Below are positions 1 through 7,034 of a stretch of DNA of 64,000 nucleotides, one piece after another. The DNA is from Aquisalimonas lutea. GTDB lineage: Bacteria > Pseudomonadota > Gammaproteobacteria > Nitrococcales > Aquisalimonadaceae. The first letter of the stretch is position 1. Every line of letters starts with the position of its first letter. The stretch covers positions 2,943 to 66,942 of the forward strand of contig NZ_JAUFPK010000004.1 of assembly GCF_030409225.1 (NCBI RefSeq). Reading direction: 5' to 3'. The notes beneath the pieces were generated by a model that had not been told where the DNA came from, searched no databases, and saw only the letters and a list, made by a program, of their open reading frames with translations. The translations under genes and the position numbers were made by a program.

Positions 1-87
1 CACCGCTTTCGCTACTTCTTGTTCCACGACCTCCCGCAGCTTGCCCTGCGAGATCGTGCGTTTATTGGGGTGAATACGCTTGTGCAT
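1..87 (-). CDS. N-terminal fragment of a gene running off the left edge
   Basis: An ATG at 85-87 on the minus strand opens a frame that stays open to the window edge (29 codons), beginning MHKRIHPNKRTIS and rich in Lys/Arg. A good ribosome site (GGAGG, about 5 nt upstream) precedes the ATG. It lies 24 bp after the stop of the upstream minus-strand gene, so the two are probably co-transcribed. If that gene is a small terminase, this one would be expected to be the large terminase or another packaging gene, but too little protein is visible to say. No function assigned. Confidence 0.5.
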   Translation of the reverse strand, partial: MHKRIHPNKRTISQGKLREVVEQEVAKAV

Positions 88-111
88 CACGCCCTCCACC
101 GTTAAGCCGAC

Positions 112-516
112 TCACTGCCGGCGCTTGCCCAAATACGACTCCAGATCCATCGGCTCATTCACGCCGCGCTCCTGGCGCTCAAGCCCGAGCGTGCGGCTCA
201 GGCGGTTGAAGGTATTCAGCGCGGGCAGGTAGAAGCCCGATACCTCGCCGTGCTCCAGATACCGCGTCATTTCGTCGTTAATGAGAACCTGCAAGCCGGC
301 CATCTGCTCGGCCATCATCTTCTGCATCTCGCTCAAGTACCGCTCCCCACCGAGATCGGCCATGATCTGCTCCTTCATCTCCATCACGCGCCGCCCGACC
401 CGCGTACGCCGATCAAGCGGGCGCACGGCGACATTCGCCGAGACCGCCGAAAGATTGCCCTTCGGGTGGGTAATCTCGACTCTGTTCCGCTCTGTATCTT
501 CCCGTCGTTGCACCAT
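112..516 (-). CDS. Phage-type small protein, possibly a terminase small subunit
   Basis: This 134-residue basic, helical protein starts at ATG 516. The frame continues upstream to a TTG at 594, but that extension has no ribosome site and looks non-coding. The middle is heptad-like (MEMKEQIMADLG, then MQKMMAEQMAGLQ), and the C-terminal part reads LNTFNRLSRTLGLERQ and ends DLESYLGKRRQ. A C-terminal LxxLLRxLGL-like helix followed by a short basic tail is common in phage small terminase subunits, which is the only basis for that suggestion. It sits just before the truncated gene at the left edge. It could equally be an unrelated DNA-binding accessory protein of the element. Confidence 0.45.
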   Translation of the reverse strand: MVQRREDTERNRVEITHPKGNLSAVSANVAVRPLDRRTRVGRRVMEMKEQIMADLGGERYLSEMQKMMAEQMAGLQVLINDEMTRYLEHGEVSGFYLPALNTFNRLSRTLGLERQERGVNEPMDLESYLGKRRQ

Positions 517-599
517 AATTGGCTCGATAATTCCCGCGCTATTTCCAATCTCACTCAGTCTGCCACCGCAGCCATTTCGCGCAAGAGCAAGCAATTACT

Positions 600-1302
600 T
601 ATGCGTTTGAAGAGAAACCGAAATACGCTCTCTTCGAAGAAGAAGTGAATAGAACTTGAAGAGTGTCAGGTGAAAGGTGGGGGCGCGATTTATTCAAATC
701 GATACATTCTGGTTTGAATAGAATCGGCGTGAATACGTGCGCACGAACATTCACAACAAAACGTTTATAACGTTTTGAATGTTCAACACGACCAGCACGC
801 GGGCATGAAGTCATCGATTTGAATAGAACGTGGCGAACATTCAAACAGGCAAGCATGCCGCCATGCATACCACGACCCTATCCGGGGCATAGTCGACAGC
901 TATCGGTTTCTATTCACTACCTATATGCCTGGGTATTGAATGTTCACCTGGTGCATGGTCACGAAGAATATGAACCACCACCACCGCCGAAGGCTCCATT
1001 CAAAATGCGCGCGAAGACGCCCCCGTGGTGGGGCAGACCATGCACGAATACCTGACTAGGGTCCTGACTTGAGATCCGCGCCAGACAAGAACCTGGGCTT
1101 GATCAGGGGGTTAGTGCTACGGGTGTACTAATTGACGATTAGTCGGGCGCGTGTTCACAGCGCGGGTTTGAAGGGGTGGTTTCGGTGGGGTTGGTGCCTT
1201 CGACCTTCAGTCGGGCGCAGAGGCGGCGCGTTCGATCTGTCCCTGACCATATTCGCGCAGTTATTCACGCAACCGGCAGGCAAGAAGCGTGGTCCTCTAT
1301 GC
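600..1302. other. Long non-coding, repeat-rich stretch of the mobile element
   Basis: No frame here has a ribosome site or protein-like composition on either strand. The stretch is AT-richer than the chromosome and holds four copies of the octamer GAACATTC or its complement (744-751, 777-784, 834-841, 938-945), several TTGAATAGAA words, and the nested inverted repeat annotated separately. It probably contains the promoter of the minus-strand gene starting at 516 plus an operator, partition or replication site. Confidence 0.5.
744..784. repeat. Nested inverted repeat, candidate operator or origin/partition site
   Basis: A 9-bp perfect inverted repeat (CAAAACGTT, spacer TAT, AACGTTTTG; 757-777) is flanked by GAACATTC on the left (744-751) and GAATGTTC on the right (777-784). 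The flanks therefore form a second, outer inverted pair. A short GTGCGCAC palindrome abuts it at 737-744. Further GAACATTC copies lie at 834 and 938. The symmetry suggests a dimeric protein binding cooperatively; the protein is unknown. Confidence 0.6.
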
Positions 1303-2190
1303 TTAGACAGTCTTACTGTTGGTTTGATTTAACAACCCAGCATTCATCGCTGAACCGAGGTAGGCAAGTTTGTCATTCTCCTTGGCGGGCTCGAATGTTT
1401 TGGTGGCTCTAGCCGTAACCGTGATTGTTGAAGCCAAGCCCCCTACTACAGTTGCTATCGGTATGGTGTACGCAGTTGCGAAGAAGTCTATTGCGCTCCC
1501 GTACGCCACCCCTTTCGTTATATTCATACCATTCACATTGAGTTCGACAGCGAGATCGAACTTTCGATTCCCTGGGAAACGCTCATTGCTTACCCTGTCT
1601 AGATCACGAATACGCTGAGAAAGATCCGATACGACTTTCCTGGTTTCCAGGTCCGTGTCCGGTGCTTGTAGGGCTTCTTTGTAAAGCGCATCTAGCTCTT
1701 GATGTAAGGCACCCAGCTCGTCCTTGCGCCTCTCCTTGAACTCCAGCACCTCGTTAATGGGGACGTTGGCGTCTGGGACTGGGAGAACGTTCGCCAAGTC
1801 GACACGTATGGTTTCCTGTTCTTTTATGACCTTATCGAGCAGAGCACATTCGCTAGAGAACTGATGAATCACCCAATCTTTCGTCTTGTCTTTGAGCAGC
1901 TCTTCCGCAACCTCTGTTTGGCACGATAGCACAGCCTCCGTTAACTGGTCTCCTCCGTACGCCCCGATGAAGTTAACGCGCGGGCGCTCAACTGCACCTG
2001 ACTGAATTAATTCGTCTTCTTCCGGTATACCAAAGCCAATAAGATTATTGTTCGGTATAACTACCCGATCCCAGTACATGACGTAGTACCGCAGTTCCTG
2101 CGACGAAATGCCGCGCTCCATTTTCAGACCCTGGGGTATCGGGTGAATAATTGCCGGCGGTGCTATGACCCCTCGTTCCACAGTCCTCAC
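1303..2190 (-). CDS. DUF6236-like protein of unknown function
   Basis: This 295-residue protein starts at GTG 2190. Its N-terminus (RGVIAPPAIIHP, then SSQELRYYVMYWDRVVIPNNNLIGF) matches the pattern I associate with DUF6236 proteins: a start motif of type GIV.PP followed by a conserved YWD.v..P.N.li segment. The central part (about residues 90-215) is charged and predicted coiled coil. A hydrophobic stretch at about 235-260 (AIDFFATAYTIPIATVVGGLAST) could be a membrane or buried helix. No biochemical role is established for the family to my knowledge. It is the downstream gene of a minus-strand run with three small membrane proteins (2272-3312). The family call is from remembered sequence pattern and needs a profile search. 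Confidence 0.55.
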   Translation of the reverse strand: MRTVERGVIAPPAIIHPIPQGLKMERGISSQELRYYVMYWDRVVIPNNNLIGFGIPEEDELIQSGAVERPRVNFIGAYGGDQLTEAVLSCQTEVAEELLKDKTKDWVIHQFSSECALLDKVIKEQETIRVDLANVLPVPDANVPINEVLEFKERRKDELGALHQELDALYKEALQAPDTDLETRKVVSDLSQRIRDLDRVSNERFPGNRKFDLAVELNVNGMNITKGVAYGSAIDFFATAYTIPIATVVGGLASTITVTARATKTFEPAKENDKLAYLGSAMNAGLLNQTNSKTV

Positions 2191-2271
2191 CTTTATGTCT
2201 GCGCGAATATTCGTGTTCTACTTCTGCGAGAACACCTTCTTATCCGCATTATTCATGTGCATGCCAGACAG

Positions 2272-2754
2272 TCAAACCCCGCCGGCAGATAGCTCTACCA
2301 AGTGCATGCCAATGTATTCGCCGACGAGCAGCACGAAGCCAATCGCCATACCGGCGTAGTTGATACGACGTGACCACAGCTCACGTCCTGCGCGTCGGTT
2401 CATACGCCTGAACTGCACTCCCTTCTGGGCAAGCGCTTGCCCTTTGTTTTCGTCTGTCTCGTGCCGGTCCTTCAATATATTCGTGATGCGCTTATGCGAC
2501 CCCATCGCCATAAGTGCCGTGATCTCGTTCCACTGCGCCACGACACCCGCAATAGCCGCCACCGACAGCACCGCGACGGCAACCACGTGCACCACGACTC
2601 CCACGCCTGCGCTTGCTACAGGTCCGCTTTGAATGATGGCGAACAGGGCGACGATGGGCAGCCCCATGAAGTACCAATTCCAGCGCGTGTACGCTTCAAT
2701 TGCGCGCTTCTGCAACTCCTCCGCAACCCGCTTGTCTTCGTCCGTTGTTGTCAT
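2272..2754 (-). CDS. Small three-helix membrane protein, hypothetical
   Basis: This 160-residue protein starts at ATG 2754, which overlaps the stop of the upstream gene as ATGA, so translation is probably coupled. The frame extends further upstream, but that part is the shadow of the neighbouring gene. It has an acidic N-terminus (MTTTDEDKRVAEELQKRA), two hydrophobic segments at about residues 27-43 and 50-73, a soluble basic loop of about 55 residues (MGSHKRITNILKDRHETDEN and following) and a third membrane segment at about 131-150. I recognise no family. The coupling suggests that it and the 90-residue membrane protein form one complex. Confidence 0.6.
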   Translation of the reverse strand: MTTTDEDKRVAEELQKRAIEAYTRWNWYFMGLPIVALFAIIQSGPVASAGVGVVVHVVAVAVLSVAAIAGVVAQWNEITALMAMGSHKRITNILKDRHETDENKGQALAQKGVQFRRMNRRAGRELWSRRINYAGMAIGFVLLVGEYIGMHLVELSAGGV

Positions 2755-3023
2755 GATTCGCCCAGCAACGCCGACAGCCCCACGACAGCCAGCCCGCCGA
2801 CCCAAACCGCAACGAGGCTCCAGTCCCCTTCTGTGAAGCCCACGTAGATCGGCATGACGACGACCGTGAAGGGGGCGACGATCAGCGCCGCGATCCACTG
2901 CCACAGCGGCAGTTCCCACACGTGAAAGTACCAAAACACCGAGTACGCCATGTACGCGCCTGCGGTGAGATAGAGCGCTTGGGCGGTGAACTTCGTTGCC
3001 GTCTTGACAGTGCCCGTATCCAT
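2751..3023 (-). CDS. Small membrane protein, three predicted helices, hypothetical
   Basis: This 90-residue protein has membrane segments at about residues 14-34, 37-60 and 67-87. The start was set at ATG 3023 (MDTGTVKTATKF) because a strong AGGGGGG ribosome site lies just upstream. Upstream in-frame codons, back to 3071, add only basic low-complexity sequence. Its stop overlaps the next start (ATGA). No family recognised. It belongs to the minus-strand membrane-protein run of the mobile element. Confidence 0.6.
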   Translation of the reverse strand: MDTGTVKTATKFTAQALYLTAGAYMAYSVFWYFHVWELPLWQWIAALIVAPFTVVVMPIYVGFTEGDWSLVAVWVGGLAVVGLSALLGES

Positions 3024-3099
3024 CGACCCGCCCCCCTTCATGCGTCGTGCCCGACCGCTTGAAGGTAGCAAGCAGGGGCGGGGTTGAATAGTGCTGAGG

Positions 3100-3312
3100 C
3101 TAGTTCCGCGTGTGCTGCTCTATTCGCTGCCGCACGGCATCTAGACACAGCAGGCACGAGAGTGCGCCGCAGAGCAACCCGTCGGTGCCGAGAAGCATCA
3201 GCATGAATAGAAGACAAATGTCGTCGGGCACGTTTTTAAGAGCAGTACATAACTTATTGGTTAGACGGGTATTTAATCGAATCTTTAGCTTTAGTGTGAA
3301 TAGAATATACAT
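3100..3312 (-). CDS. Cys-containing single-pass membrane microprotein
   Basis: This 70-residue protein starts at ATG 3312. The ribosome site is excellent (AGGAGA, 6-nt spacing) and follows an AT-rich promoter-like stretch. The N-terminus is basic (LKLKIRLNTRLTNK); a hydrophobic segment at about 33-57 contains four Cys (CLLFMLMLLGTDGLLCGA, then LSCLLCLD), and the tail is polar. The basic end probably stays cytoplasmic. It is AT-rich relative to its neighbours, and no family is recognised. It is the first gene of the minus-strand membrane cassette. Confidence 0.5.
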   Translation of the reverse strand: MYILFTLKLKIRLNTRLTNKLCTALKNVPDDICLLFMLMLLGTDGLLCGALSCLLCLDAVRQRIEQHTRN

Positions 3313-3539
3313 TGATTTCTCCTATATTTTCTATTTATTTATTCATTTAGTTTCTTCTTTTTATTCACTTCTATTTAGTCTTCTCGCACCTTTGCCTAAA
3401 CCTTCACGGTTCAACGACAGACGGCGCTCTATTCACTATTTATTCGCGCTTTCAGGTCGGCTCGTCCGTGCCATCTTTAAGGCGCTGGGCTTTGCCCGTG
3501 GGGCGACTTGATTTGAAGGTCTGAGGGAGGGTGTGCGTG
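3313..3539. promoter_or_regulatory. AT-rich divergent promoter region
   Basis: The 227 bp between divergent genes at 3312 (minus) and 3540 (plus) contain a run of almost pure A/T with pyrimidine-rich tracts (about 3313-3400) and TATTCA/TTATTC words. Both flanking genes have clear ribosome sites pointing away from it. It is the most AT-rich stretch of the window and probably holds both promoters; exact -10/-35 boxes are not called. Confidence 0.4.
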
Positions 3540-3971
3540 ATGGATAAATTCGACTTCTTTCTGGGCGCTGGCGCGGTGGTAGGGCTGATGGTGCTGATAC
3601 CCATTGCCAGTGACTTCGACGCCGGGCGCGACTTCGGCGACCCCACGCCGTACAACGTGGTGCAGAACCGCGCCGAGCGCTGCCGCGATGGCGACTTGCA
3701 GTGCCTGGCTGAAGCCTATGTAGAGCGGGCTGAAGAGGCGTGTGACGGGCGCATTGCCGGGGCGGCGCAGTACGAGCACAGGTGGTCGGCGGCGCCGCTC
3801 TTCACGCGCTATGTTTGGCGTGATCAAGACGCGGGGGTGATCGCGTACGGGGGTGACGCCGTCGAGTTCAAAAACGGCTTCGGCTCCTGGCAGCGCTACC
3901 AGTACGTCTGTCTATTCGATACGCGTGCGCAGAGCGTCCGTGACGTGTCGGTGTCGCCGGGGCGTGGGTAG
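3540..3971 (+). CDS. Hypothetical membrane-anchored or exported small protein
   Basis: This 143-residue protein starts at ATG 3540, 9 nt after GGAGG; in-frame GTG codons at 3531 and 3537 are worse placed. Residues 7-24 form a hydrophobic anchor (FFLGAGAVVGLMVLIPIA) followed by a soluble domain. The soluble part has four Cys (CRDGDLQC, EEACDGR, YVCLF) that could form disulfides outside the cytoplasm, and aromatic-rich strands near the end (FKNGFGSWQRYQYVCLF). No family recognised. It stands alone on the plus strand opposite the membrane cassette. Confidence 0.55.
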   Translation: MDKFDFFLGAGAVVGLMVLIPIASDFDAGRDFGDPTPYNVVQNRAERCRDGDLQCLAEAYVERAEEACDGRIAGAAQYEHRWSAAPLFTRYVWRDQDAGVIAYGGDAVEFKNGFGSWQRYQYVCLFDTRAQSVRDVSVSPGRG

Positions 3972-3977
3972 CAAGCC

Positions 3978-4259
3978 CTAGCCATCCACGACGCTCGCCC
4001 GGGCGTCCTCGGTCGCGAAGATTTGCTGGTACAGGGCGTGGGTGGGCGCGCGGTCGGTGGGGTCGCGGTTGCAGCGGTTTGAATTGACGAAGTGCATGAA
4101 GTCCTTGCACGCGAGCTGTTCATCCGCGCACCGCTGCCAGAGCGGGCAATCGCGGCACGGCTCGCGGCTTGCCTGCATGCGGCTGATGAGGCGGTTATGG
4201 CTGACGTCTGCGGGCGCCTTTGCGGGCTCATCAGGCGCCAGTGATCCACCCACCTCCAT
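3978..4259 (-). CDS. Cys-rich small hypothetical protein
   Basis: This 93-residue protein starts at ATG 4259, whose first base is shared with the stop of the 43-residue gene upstream (TGATG), indicating coupled translation. A GTG lies one codon earlier. Residues about 33-53 hold four Cys with spacing C-x2-C-x5-C-x6-C (CRDCPLWQRCADEQLACKD), resembling a small metal-binding knuckle, and a fifth Cys follows in NSNRCNRD. No family recognised. A metal-binding DNA or RNA adaptor role is conceivable, but only the Cys pattern supports it. Confidence 0.55.
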   Translation of the reverse strand: MEVGGSLAPDEPAKAPADVSHNRLISRMQASREPCRDCPLWQRCADEQLACKDFMHFVNSNRCNRDPTDRAPTHALYQQIFATEDARASVVDG

Positions 4260-4390
4260 CACCGGCGGCGATCCGCCTTGCGCGCCTCGCTCTCGTTGGC
4301 GTAGGTCCGTCCATCCTTAGCCAAGCGTACGGCGTCGTAGGGGTGGCGGTTTTGAATATTCCGGCGCTCACATTCACGGCAATTTTTCAT
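4259..4390 (-). CDS. 43-residue CxxC microprotein
   Basis: This frame runs from ATG 4388-4390 to the TGA at 4259-4261. The protein begins MKNCRECERRNIQNRHPYD and ends in a Lys/Arg-rich tail (KADRRR). An AAGG ribosome site lies upstream with suitable spacing, and its stop overlaps the next start (TGATG). The CREC pair resembles half a zinc knuckle. The overlap with another Cys-rich gene suggests two partner proteins made in equal amounts. No family recognised. Confidence 0.5.
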   Translation of the reverse strand: MKNCRECERRNIQNRHPYDAVRLAKDGRTYANESEARKADRRR

Positions 4391-4551
4391 AAAGCAAACC
4401 TTCACGATTCCGGTTTGCCTCGGCATTCTGACACCCTGCCGTATTCGATCAATGAATTCTTGCGTTTAGCGTTTTTGAAAATTGCCGAAAAAGGCAACCG
4501 TGCGATAATTGTTGCGTCGTCGAAAATTGAAGGTGAATAGGCATTTCCGCC

Positions 4552-5109
4552 GTGATCGATTTCTTCACGCGACAGCGAGTGAATACCAGCCGTGAAGGGT
4601 TGAGCAGAGAAGAGCAATTCGCCGCGCAGGGGTGGTACTGGCTCCGTGGCGACGGCGTTGTTGACCCGCCCGAGGGCATCTTCACGCTAGAGCGCGGGGG
4701 CGTGGCGCTCGCCGAGGTGTATCCGCGCAGCGATGATCAGTGGGGTGTGCGGTGCTGGTGCCCGCAGCGCTGCGAGTTCCGCGACGTTGACGCCGCCTTC
4801 ACCCACCCCTACCAAGCCATCGCCGCGCTGCAAGACGCCGAGCGCGACGGGTGGTGGTCGCCCGAGGCGGCGCAGGGTCCGTCACTCGATGACCTGGGCT
4901 GGTACGAGAATGCGCGCGGTAATTTCGTCTGGCGCACGGGCAAGATGACCTACACCGTCTACCACGCCGATGGGCTGTGGCGCATCGCCGAGCACCGTAT
5001 CGGTGGCGGCAAGCCCCACTACCAGCCCACCGCCTACCACGATCCGGTGCGGGCGATGCAAGCCGTGGTGCTCCAGGTCGATGCCGAGCGCGAGGTGGGT
5101 ACGAAGTGA
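4552..5109 (+). CDS. Hypothetical protein with two copies of an unnamed module shared with the gene at 5306
   Basis: This 185-residue protein starts at GTG 4552 (MIDFFTRQRV). It contains the same architecture as the protein at 5306-5656: an N-terminal [VM]I[DE]xFTR motif, then a module with GW, (G)xFTLER, a CxxC-containing strand and an AxxA helix. Here the module occurs twice: about residues 27-102 (GWYWLRG, FTLERGG, CWCPQRC, YQAIAALQDAERDGWW) and about 115-182 (GWYENARGNFVW, MTYTVYHA, RAMQAVVLQ). The second copy has lost the Cys. No known family is recognised. An internal duplication after gene duplication is inferred from these matches. Confidence 0.6.
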   Translation: MIDFFTRQRVNTSREGLSREEQFAAQGWYWLRGDGVVDPPEGIFTLERGGVALAEVYPRSDDQWGVRCWCPQRCEFRDVDAAFTHPYQAIAALQDAERDGWWSPEAAQGPSLDDLGWYENARGNFVWRTGKMTYTVYHADGLWRIAEHRIGGGKPHYQPTAYHDPVRAMQAVVLQVDAEREVGTK

Positions 5110-5305
5110 GCGCCAATTTGCGGCTTTCTCGCGCGTCGAAGTGCCGCAACCTGTAGGCATGGTTATCCGCGCCCTTGATCGGGCGAGAATCGGCTTCGTT
5201 GAACCGCGTAGGCGCGTTGCAAAGCCCCCCGCGACCCTCGCCCCCGTGGGGGCAGCCGGTCCGGGGTGGCGGGTGCGGGGAGTCTCCGGGCGGATGAGGT
5301 TGCGT

Positions 5306-5656
5306 ATGGGCGAGGTGATCGAATTGTTCACACGTAAGGTCCATGGCGGGGCACTGCGCAAGCAGCACAGCAAGGCGCGGCAGCGCAACGAGTGGTTGTG
5401 GAGCGCGGGCTGGGAGCGGGCAGGTGAGGGCAAGTTCACGCTCGAACGGGACGGCTACGTGTTCACCATCCACCCCATGCTTGAGCGGGGACGCATGGCG
5501 CACCGCGTCACTTATCGCTGCCCGGAGTGCGGCGAGCTGCACCGGCCGCGAGGCCGGTGGGACAGTGGTGGGGCGGCCATGCAGGCCGTAACCGACGCCT
5601 TGGCGCGGGGGCGCTGGCGCTGCCTGCGAGGACCGCAGGCGCGCTCACGCCCCTGA
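5306..5656 (+). CDS. Hypothetical protein, single-module paralogue of the gene at 4552
   Basis: This 116-residue protein starts at ATG 5306, preceded by GAGG with 6-nt spacing; the frame is open further upstream without a ribosome site. It begins MGEVIELFTRKV, matching MIDFFTRQRV of the upstream paralogue. It then shows GWERAGEGKFTLERDGYVF, a CPECGE metal-knuckle-like motif and an AMQAVTDALARGRW helix. The CxxC and the FTLER strand are shared with the first module at 4552. Function unknown. It is convergent with the initiator-like gene, whose stop is only 4 bp away. Confidence 0.6.
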   Translation: MGEVIELFTRKVHGGALRKQHSKARQRNEWLWSAGWERAGEGKFTLERDGYVFTIHPMLERGRMAHRVTYRCPECGELHRPRGRWDSGGAAMQAVTDALARGRWRCLRGPQARSRP

Positions 5657-5660
5657 ACCA

Positions 5661-7034
5661 CTAGTCGCGCCCGGGAGTGTTGCCTTCGGCGGCGTGACGG
5701 ACCTGCACGGTACCTTCTCGCTGCTCTCGGCGCTGCCGGACGCGGTCGCCCAAGCGTTGCAGCCACTCGCGACGCTGCTGCGCCTCCGTGGAGTCGTCGG
5801 TCTCCGTGCTCGTCTGCCGCTGCATGCTGGCGCGCGCCTGCGCCTGCTCAGCCTCCGTGACCACGGCACACTCCGGAGCAGGCACGAAGGAGCGGTCCGG
5901 GTCGTCAGGGTCGAAAGCGGTGGTGGCGGGGTATTCACCAACCACGCCCGCGCGCCGCATCGCCGCAAGCGCAGCAAGCCCGGCGGTGCTGTAGCCCTTG
6001 CCCACCGTGCGCCAGTCTGACGCGCCGACGCGCCAGCGGCGCCGCAACACCCAGTCGCCGGCCCGGCGGTCGGGGAGCACGGCGTACCGGCACGTAGTGG
6101 TTTCAAGCACGATGGTGTCGAAGCGCCGCCCAAGCCGCCAGCCCAAGACCCCCAGCGGGCCGGGGGCAGCGGCCCCCGCGTCGGGGTTGCGCGGAGGTAC
6201 CGGTAGGTCGCAAGCACCGGTGGCGGTGGTCCGCGAATGACAAGCAGCAGCCTGCGCGCTGCATGCGAAGTGCATGGGGGGTTGCTTGCCCCCTTCAGGG
6301 TGGTCACTGGTAGCGGGCTCAGCGGAGCCCGCTACGGGACCGCCCGAACCAGCACCAGAGCCGGAGCCGAAGGCGGAGGCGGCGGTGCTGGTTCTAGTGG
6401 TCGTGCTGCTGTTCTCTTCACAAGCATGGCTGCTTGTCTTCTCTTCAATTTCTTGGCCTGGCTCAAGTGCCGACGCCGCCCCCGAAGTCGAGCGGCAGCT
6501 CGCGGAGGGGACGGCGGCGTCGGCGCGAGCGCCGCCGCCGTAAATACCCGTAAGGGTATTTGGGGGCTCATTTTGGCATTCTGTGCGCTGTTTTGAGCCC
6601 CTAGAATTGCCTGAATGAGCCCCTAGGTCAGCCCGGTCTAAGCCCCTATTTGAATGTTCGTGAGCCCCTTTTGAGCCCCTAGGATTCTCTTCAATTGCGT
6701 ACTGCTTGATGTACTCCAGGCGCCGCACCGTGGCTCGGCGTTGCCCACCCTTCACGCGGCCACCTTCAGACACCACGACGACGAAGCCCAGCCGGTGCAA
6801 TTTGCTCAGGGCGCGCTTGGTGGTGGCGCGAGAGACGCCTGCCTTCTCGGCCAGGGTGGCAACGGCGGGGTGCGCTTCCCCGCTGTTATCCAAGACGAAC
6901 GATTTGAATGCCTGGAGCACATTCAATTCCGATTTCGTCAACGTTGAAAAGTCGGGGTGATTCTCGATGCTTTCCATCCGCTGACGCGGCGTCGGCTGCT
7001 TGCCTTCATCATGCGGGTTCGCGATACTGCTCAT
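5661..7034 (-). CDS. Winged-helix replication-initiator-like protein of the mobile element
   Basis: This 457-residue protein starts at ATG 7034. Residues about 25-110 form a helix-turn-helix/winged-helix domain (LTKSELNVLQAFKSFVLD, HPAVATLAEKAGVSRATT, ALSKLHRLGFVVVV), like the N-terminal domain of lambdoid O-type and RepA-type initiators and of some regulators. Residues about 115-290 are low-complexity, Ser/Gly/Ala-rich, and the coding DNA there carries an iteron-like array (6594-6682). The C-terminal third (about 290-457) is a separate globular-looking region (LGWRLGRRFDTIVLETTTCRYAV) ending in an Arg/Gln-rich helix. It lies in the same strand orientation as the integrase module. An alternative is a HTH transcription regulator. 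The initiator reading rests on the embedded repeats plus the N-terminal domain. Confidence 0.55.
   Translation of the reverse strand: MSSIANPHDEGKQPTPRQRMESIENHPDFSTLTKSELNVLQAFKSFVLDNSGEAHPAVATLAEKAGVSRATTKRALSKLHRLGFVVVVSEGGRVKGGQRRATVRRLEYIKQYAIEENPRGSKGAHEHSNRGLDRADLGAHSGNSRGSKQRTECQNEPPNTLTGIYGGGARADAAVPSASCRSTSGAASALEPGQEIEEKTSSHACEENSSTTTRTSTAASAFGSGSGAGSGGPVAGSAEPATSDHPEGGKQPPMHFACSAQAAACHSRTTATGACDLPVPPRNPDAGAAAPGPLGVLGWRLGRRFDTIVLETTTCRYAVLPDRRAGDWVLRRRWRVGASDWRTVGKGYSTAGLAALAAMRRAGVVGEYPATTAFDPDDPDRSFVPAPECAVVTEAEQAQARASMQRQTSTETDDSTEAQQRREWLQRLGDRVRQRREQREGTVQVRHAAEGNTPGRD
6542..6561. repeat. Perfect hairpin beside the iteron array
   Basis: AAATACCC (6542-6549) and GGGTATTT (6554-6561) form an 8-bp perfect stem with loop GTAA, directly followed by an inverted copy of the repeat core (GGGGCTCA, 6563-6570). 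It lies inside the initiator-like gene, 33 bp from the direct repeats, where a structural or nicking element of an origin could sit. Confidence 0.5.
6594..6682. repeat. Iteron-like direct repeats TGAGCCCCTAG inside the initiator-like gene
   Basis: Copies of TGAGCCCCTAG or one- to two-base variants start at 6594, 6616, 6639, 6661 and 6672. Spacing is 22, 23, 22 and 11 bp, so all lie on nearly the same face of the helix. A sixth, inverted copy lies at 6561-6571, and a GAATGTTC octamer shared with the 744-945 region occurs at 6652-6659. The repeats encode no regular amino-acid repeat because spacing is not a multiple of three, so DNA-level selection is likely. Confidence 0.65.

Noticed and set aside
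599-868. 89-residue minus-strand frame across the repeat-rich region
   Set aside because: No ribosome site; it runs straight through the nested inverted repeats and has no protein-like pattern.
4220-4540. 106-residue plus-strand frame
   Set aside because: It is antisense to the two coupled Cys-rich genes, which have overlapping starts and a ribosome site; the plus frame has none.
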